From NCBI GenBank assembly GCA_030145035.1, contig JAQYWL010000181.1, positions 1 through 7,503 of the forward strand: a stretch of DNA of 7,503 bases. The letters run 5' to 3'. The first letter of the stretch is position 1, and each line of letters starts with the position of its first letter. Under the pieces are notes generated by a model. The model had not been told where the DNA came from. It did no database searches and saw only the letters and a program-made list of their open reading frames with translations. This DNA comes from Desulfobacteria bacterium (GTDB lineage: Bacteria > Desulfobacterota > Desulfobacteria > Desulfobacterales > C00003060). Made by a program: the position numbers and the translations under genes. Below, one piece after another: positions 5,313-7,503 of the stretch.

Positions 5313-5354
5313 TCTTTACCCAAGATCTCACCGACGTCGCCAAGTTTCCCCCTG

Positions 5355-6167
5355 TTAGCTATTGAGGTCTATTTTGTCGAATCCGGGTCGGATAAATGAT
5401 CTTGCAGCCGGGAATACTTTTTCCGCCGTCCTGCGCAGCCGGTCAAGATGCCCAAGCATATCGAGGCTGACATCCTCTCGGACGAGGAAATGATTACGAA
5501 CTTCTCCCCATGCAGCCATGGAGCGGTCTATACCAATTAGTGCGACTTTTGCTGAGCCATCTGAGTCCTTGGGAAATTCCTCCAGGATCTCCGGTTCTTC
5601 TCGCATCGTCCCTCTGATTGCCCTCATAAGTTTAATGTAAATCTGGTGCTGATACCAGCGGATCACTTGCACCGCATCTTCGAAACTGGCAGCTATTCCA
5701 GCCGGGTCGGCATTAGGTAGGTCAACCTGGACTTTGGAGTTTAACTCATCTTCCTTTTGCCCAAACAGGTCGCTTGCGGAATCGAACCAGTTATCCACCA
5801 TTTTCGCATAGACCTTAGCCGCACGACAACACTGATGATTCTTAGCCAACTCGTCGTTCAACTTTTCTTCCTCTGCTACTTCTTCAATGTCGAGAGAATC
5901 GAGATCGATTCCTTCTCGCTCTGCTGCCTCTTTCAACAGATCAAGCGTCACTTGGAAAGTTTCAGACAACTTGCGCCAAAAGGCTTCATTATATATGTCG
6001 GAGCTTTCCTGGTCGGGAAACTGCTCGTTAGCAATCGCGAAATTCATGCAGCGCGAGGTGAACGGACAGCGTTCACACCATCGATCACAGTAATTATAGA
6101 TGCCTGTGATGAACTTCGGATTCCCAGCAAGCATCTTGAGGTGTTCTTTATCCATGATATCGAGCAA
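5355..6167 (-). CDS. Hypothetical protein with N-terminal Cys cluster (266-270 aa)
   Basis: The N-terminal segment YNYCDRWCERCPFTSRCMNF (25-44) carries four cysteines in a CX3CX2CX5C pattern (Cys27, 31, 34, 40), suited to an Fe-S cluster or zinc. CX3CX2C also occurs in radical SAM enzymes, but the rest of this protein shows no radical SAM barrel motifs, so I reject that. Residues 60-260 look all-helical, with an acidic stretch (86-107), HQCC (111-114), RWYQHQIYIKLMRAI (170-184) and VALIGIDRSMAAWGEVR (208-224). I have seen this N-terminus in uncharacterised bacterial proteins but cannot give a function. The longest frame starts at TTG 6167. ATG at 6155 (MDKEHLKML) with AAAGG 12 bases upstream is more likely. 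It stands alone; the next gene upstream starts over 150 bp away. Confidence 0.82.
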   Translation of the reverse strand: MLDIMDKEHLKMLAGNPKFITGIYNYCDRWCERCPFTSRCMNFAIANEQFPDQESSDIYNEAFWRKLSETFQVTLDLLKEAAEREGIDLDSLDIEEVAEEEKLNDELAKNHQCCRAAKVYAKMVDNWFDSASDLFGQKEDELNSKVQVDLPNADPAGIAASFEDAVQVIRWYQHQIYIKLMRAIRGTMREEPEILEEFPKDSDGSAKVALIGIDRSMAAWGEVRNHFLVREDVSLDMLGHLDRLRRTAEKVFPAARSFIRPGFDKIDLNS

Positions 6168-6207
6168 CCTTTCGAGTATGGGGCTTCATTGTTTAGGAAT
6201 AACCAGT

Positions 6208-6244
6208 CCAATGGAGGCCAATGGGGACGTCCGGGCCAATGGGG
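6208..6244. repeat. Triple CCAATGGRG repeat
   Basis: CCAATGGAG (6208-6216), CCAATGGGG (6218-6226) and CCAATGGGG (6236-6244) lie in the 5' gap of the Cys-cluster gene, about 50-90 bp upstream of its start. Spacings are 10 and 18 bp. They could be operator half-sites or a collagen-like (Gly-X-Y) coding scrap on the plus strand. Confidence 0.4.
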
Positions 6245-6320
6245 CCTTCCGGTGAAGTGAGTTGTTATGCCAATTTTAGAATATATTTCTTCACAACTTT
6301 TTCTTTCATGTCAATGCTGA

Positions 6321-6593
6321 CTACTCAAATTCTTCTTCTATGCCGAGTGTTCTTGGGCTATAATCAATACAAAGATTTCCCTCTCTGTTGTAAATGTATG
6401 CATCAGAATCCAAAATTTGAATTTCCAAATCTGAATGGCATATTTCATAATCATTGTATGTTCCATCTTCATTGTACGTACGAAAGAAAAATTTATCATG
6501 TAATGATTTACACAAAAATCCTTTTAAATTCTGAATTTTGTCAGGTTTCATTTTAATTTTCCATGTGCTGGCATAATGTGAAAAAGGGGTCAT
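6321..6593 (-). CDS. Small hypothetical protein (76-90 aa)
   Basis: No named family. The body reads as a small beta-rich domain: KPDKIQNLKGFLCKSLHDKF (16-35), FRTYNEDGTYNDYEICHSDL, EIQILDSDAYIYNREGNLCI and the closing DYSPRTLGIEEEFE. These segments look conserved rather than random. The first 14 residues (MTPFSHYASTWKIK) fall partly on the GGGGTCA tag at 6586-6606. Met15 at 6551 has GGA nine bases upstream and is probably the true start, giving 76 residues. The AT-rich composition differs from the more GC-rich 270-residue neighbour. Function unknown. Confidence 0.65.
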   Translation of the reverse strand: MTPFSHYASTWKIKMKPDKIQNLKGFLCKSLHDKFFFRTYNEDGTYNDYEICHSDLEIQILDSDAYIYNREGNLCIDYSPRTLGIEEEFE

Positions 6594-6606
6594 GTCCGCT
6601 CTTGAC
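6586..6606 (+). repeat. 'GGGGTCATGTCCGCTCTTGA' tag
   Basis: Reads GGGGTCATGTCCGCTCTTGA on the plus strand, the fourth variant of the tag family in this window and the only one without the TCAG core (TCAT). It lies just upstream of the 76-90 residue gene and 20 bp from repeat copy 2. Confidence 0.4.
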
Positions 6607-6625
6607 TCATATTCAATTCTATTCC

Positions 6626-6721
6626 CTATGTTGACTTATTTCCCCTTTGCTTTCCTGAATACTTGGCTCCATTCTGTCTGCAACCTCAATTGAGTTATTC
6701 AACATAGTCAACAACGTCCCC
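6626..6721. repeat. MITE-like element, copy 2, overlapping the 3' end of the 64-residue gene
   Basis: 6626-6714 matches 5224-5312 at 84 of 89 positions without gaps. The right end is full length (6699-6721, the complement of GGGGACGTTGTTGACTATGT and three more bases). The left end keeps only CTATGTTGA (6626-6634), so the outer 14 bases are lost. The stop codon (6695-6697) and last codons (GDVVDYVE) of the adjacent gene are inside the element. Confidence 0.8.
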
Positions 6722-6889
6722 AATCTTTCCCAGCAGGCCCATGTTGGCAACTATGGTCTCCTTGAGGTTGGTGGTTCCTTCGGGAAGTTGTACAAGAATT
6801 TCGAGCATGGCCTGGGATAGTTTAGCTTTAGATATTCCAACACCCATGCCTGCCCTTCTCATTTGAGCATACGTCTTCCTATCAAACAT
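6695..6889 (-). CDS. Small hypothetical protein with element-derived C-terminus (64 aa)
   Basis: A strong ribosome site (AGGGGG five bases before the ATG at 6887-6889) and an 11-bp gap after the upstream stop show that this gene is read with the CcbP-like gene. The protein is basic at the N-terminus (FDRKTYAQMRRAGMGVGISK), then helical (AKLSQAMLEILVQLPEGT, NLKETIVANMGLLGK) and ends in IGDVVDYVE. No motif is recognised. The final eight codons and the stop are supplied by repeat copy 2, so the ancestral protein may have been longer or ended differently. A related, frame-broken ending lies beside copy 1 near 5312-5350, implying that the gene or its 3' end once existed twice. Confidence 0.65.
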   Translation of the reverse strand: MFDRKTYAQMRRAGMGVGISKAKLSQAMLEILVQLPEGTTNLKETIVANMGLLGKIGDVVDYVE

Positions 6890-6900
6890 TTCTACCCCCT

Positions 6901-7503
6901 TTATCTATAATTCACAAACCACACGCTGTAATCATCAAGTATTTGATAGTTATTTGATTTCTTATCAACAGCCTCCAAATCTTCTAAAGGCAAAGCAAAT
7001 TCTTTCTTGTCTGAGATACGCTGAACATTAACGAGGATACCATTATCTTCGTCGTAATCATCATCAAAACTGAGGATACTGTAATGGTCTGTGTATGAGG
7101 GCTGTGTCTTTTTCAATTCCTCATATTCATCTTTGTCACCTGGCCCTAAAACGTAAAACTCTTCCCATCTAAAGTCCTCTATTCCAGTAACTATACAGGG
7201 AAATCCAATGTTTTCATTCAGGTAATGAAAATACTTTTTCAAATTCTCATCATCAACAACCATGTCCCCTTCATCAGTCACTTCTAAAATCGCCTGAACC
7301 CTTTTGATCTGTTGGTCCGTCTCGATTTCATCCTCGATTGATCCTGCATCACCATCATCAAATTCTTTCAGATCATACTTTTCCGATATCATTTCTAAGG
7401 CTTCGGCAACTTCCTCCTCCCTATCCCTGGGTTTTGTAGGCTTAAGTTCTCTTGCATACAGAGGCATCTTCGACCATACAAGACCATCTTTTTCACTATC
7501 TTC
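6901..7503 (-). CDS. Acidic protein with CcbP-like (calcium-binding) C-terminus, 5'-partial
   Basis: From ATG 7467 the product is 188 residues, but the frame stays open for 12 more codons to the window edge (ending ...GLVWSK before that Met), and the ATG has only a weak ribosome site, so the real start may lie outside. The C-terminal 65 residues (YSILSFDDDYDEDNGILVNV, EFALPLEDLEAVDKKSNNYQ, ILDDYSVWFVNYR) resemble the CcbP calcium-binding protein pattern: a hydrophilic beta domain with LPL..LE.vD and a closing DxxxW. The acidic DDDYDEDNG loop could bind cation. The N-terminus is strongly acidic (DDGDAGSIEDEIETDQQ). Family assignment is by pattern memory. It is the first gene of a two-gene unit with 6695-6889. 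Confidence 0.7.
   Translation of the reverse strand, partial: EDSEKDGLVWSKMPLYARELKPTKPRDREEEVAEALEMISEKYDLKEFDDGDAGSIEDEIETDQQIKRVQAILEVTDEGDMVVDDENLKKYFHYLNENIGFPCIVTGIEDFRWEEFYVLGPGDKDEYEELKKTQPSYTDHYSILSFDDDYDEDNGILVNVQRISDKKEFALPLEDLEAVDKKSNNYQILDDYSVWFVNYR

Noticed and set aside
5355..6167. Radical SAM enzyme based on CX3CX2C
   Set aside because: The cysteines lie at residue 27 with no barrel motifs after them, and the body looks all-helical.
6221..6556. Plus-strand frame starting MGTSGPMGPSGEV (collagen-like)
   Set aside because: The Gly-X-Y look comes from three CCAATGGRG repeats; the rest is antisense to the small gene at 6321-6593.

Overview
The window looks like an accessory stretch of a bacterial chromosome of moderate GC content. 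Every gene I can support lies on the minus strand, most products are small and uncharacterised, and the gaps between them are packed with short inverted and direct repeats. There is no integrase, transposase, phage structural gene, rRNA, tRNA or CRISPR array to fix the taxon. The mix of an orphan cobalamin-type radical SAM protein, an RlaP-type nucleotidyltransferase, a Cys-rich hypothetical protein and 'GGGGTCAG...' repeat tags reminds me of Desulfobacterota or related anaerobic Proteobacteria. That is an impression, not a demonstration.

In transcription order (right to left): an acidic protein with a CcbP-like (calcium-binding) C-terminal region, open at the window edge (6901-7503); a 64-residue protein 11 bp downstream whose last codons lie inside a repeat (6695-6889); a second copy of that repeat at 5210-5312; a 76-90 residue hypothetical protein (6321-6593); a 266-270 residue protein with an N-terminal CX3CX2CX5C cluster (5355-6167); an integron-attC-like palindrome; an RlaP/YcgL-family nucleotidyltransferase (4237-5049); several inverted repeats; a 163-residue hypothetical protein (3385-3876); a third, diverged repeat element carrying a promoter-like sequence; a B12-binding-type radical SAM protein (1825-3099); a possible 33-50 residue membrane peptide (1650-1802); two overlapping hypothetical genes (1331-1621 and 682-1419); an attC-like hairpin (615-678); a 111-residue protein with a possible DNA-binding N-terminus and a coiled-coil C-terminus (265-600); and a structured gap (1-264) with a GNRA-tetraloop hairpin.

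Only two gene pairs look co-transcribed: the CcbP-like gene with the 64-residue gene, and the overlapping pair 1331-1621/682-1419. The others are separated by roughly 60-360 bp of repeat-rich DNA, and I see no shared pathway. The most notable signal is between the genes: a family of terminal-inverted-repeat elements beginning GGGGACGT (three copies, 5210-5312, 6626-6721 and 3166-3330), four variants of a 'GGGGTCA' tag, and two attC-like palindromes next to cassette-like genes. The same-strand layout plus these elements could mean a decayed cassette array or repeated small-element insertion. The sequence alone does not decide between them.
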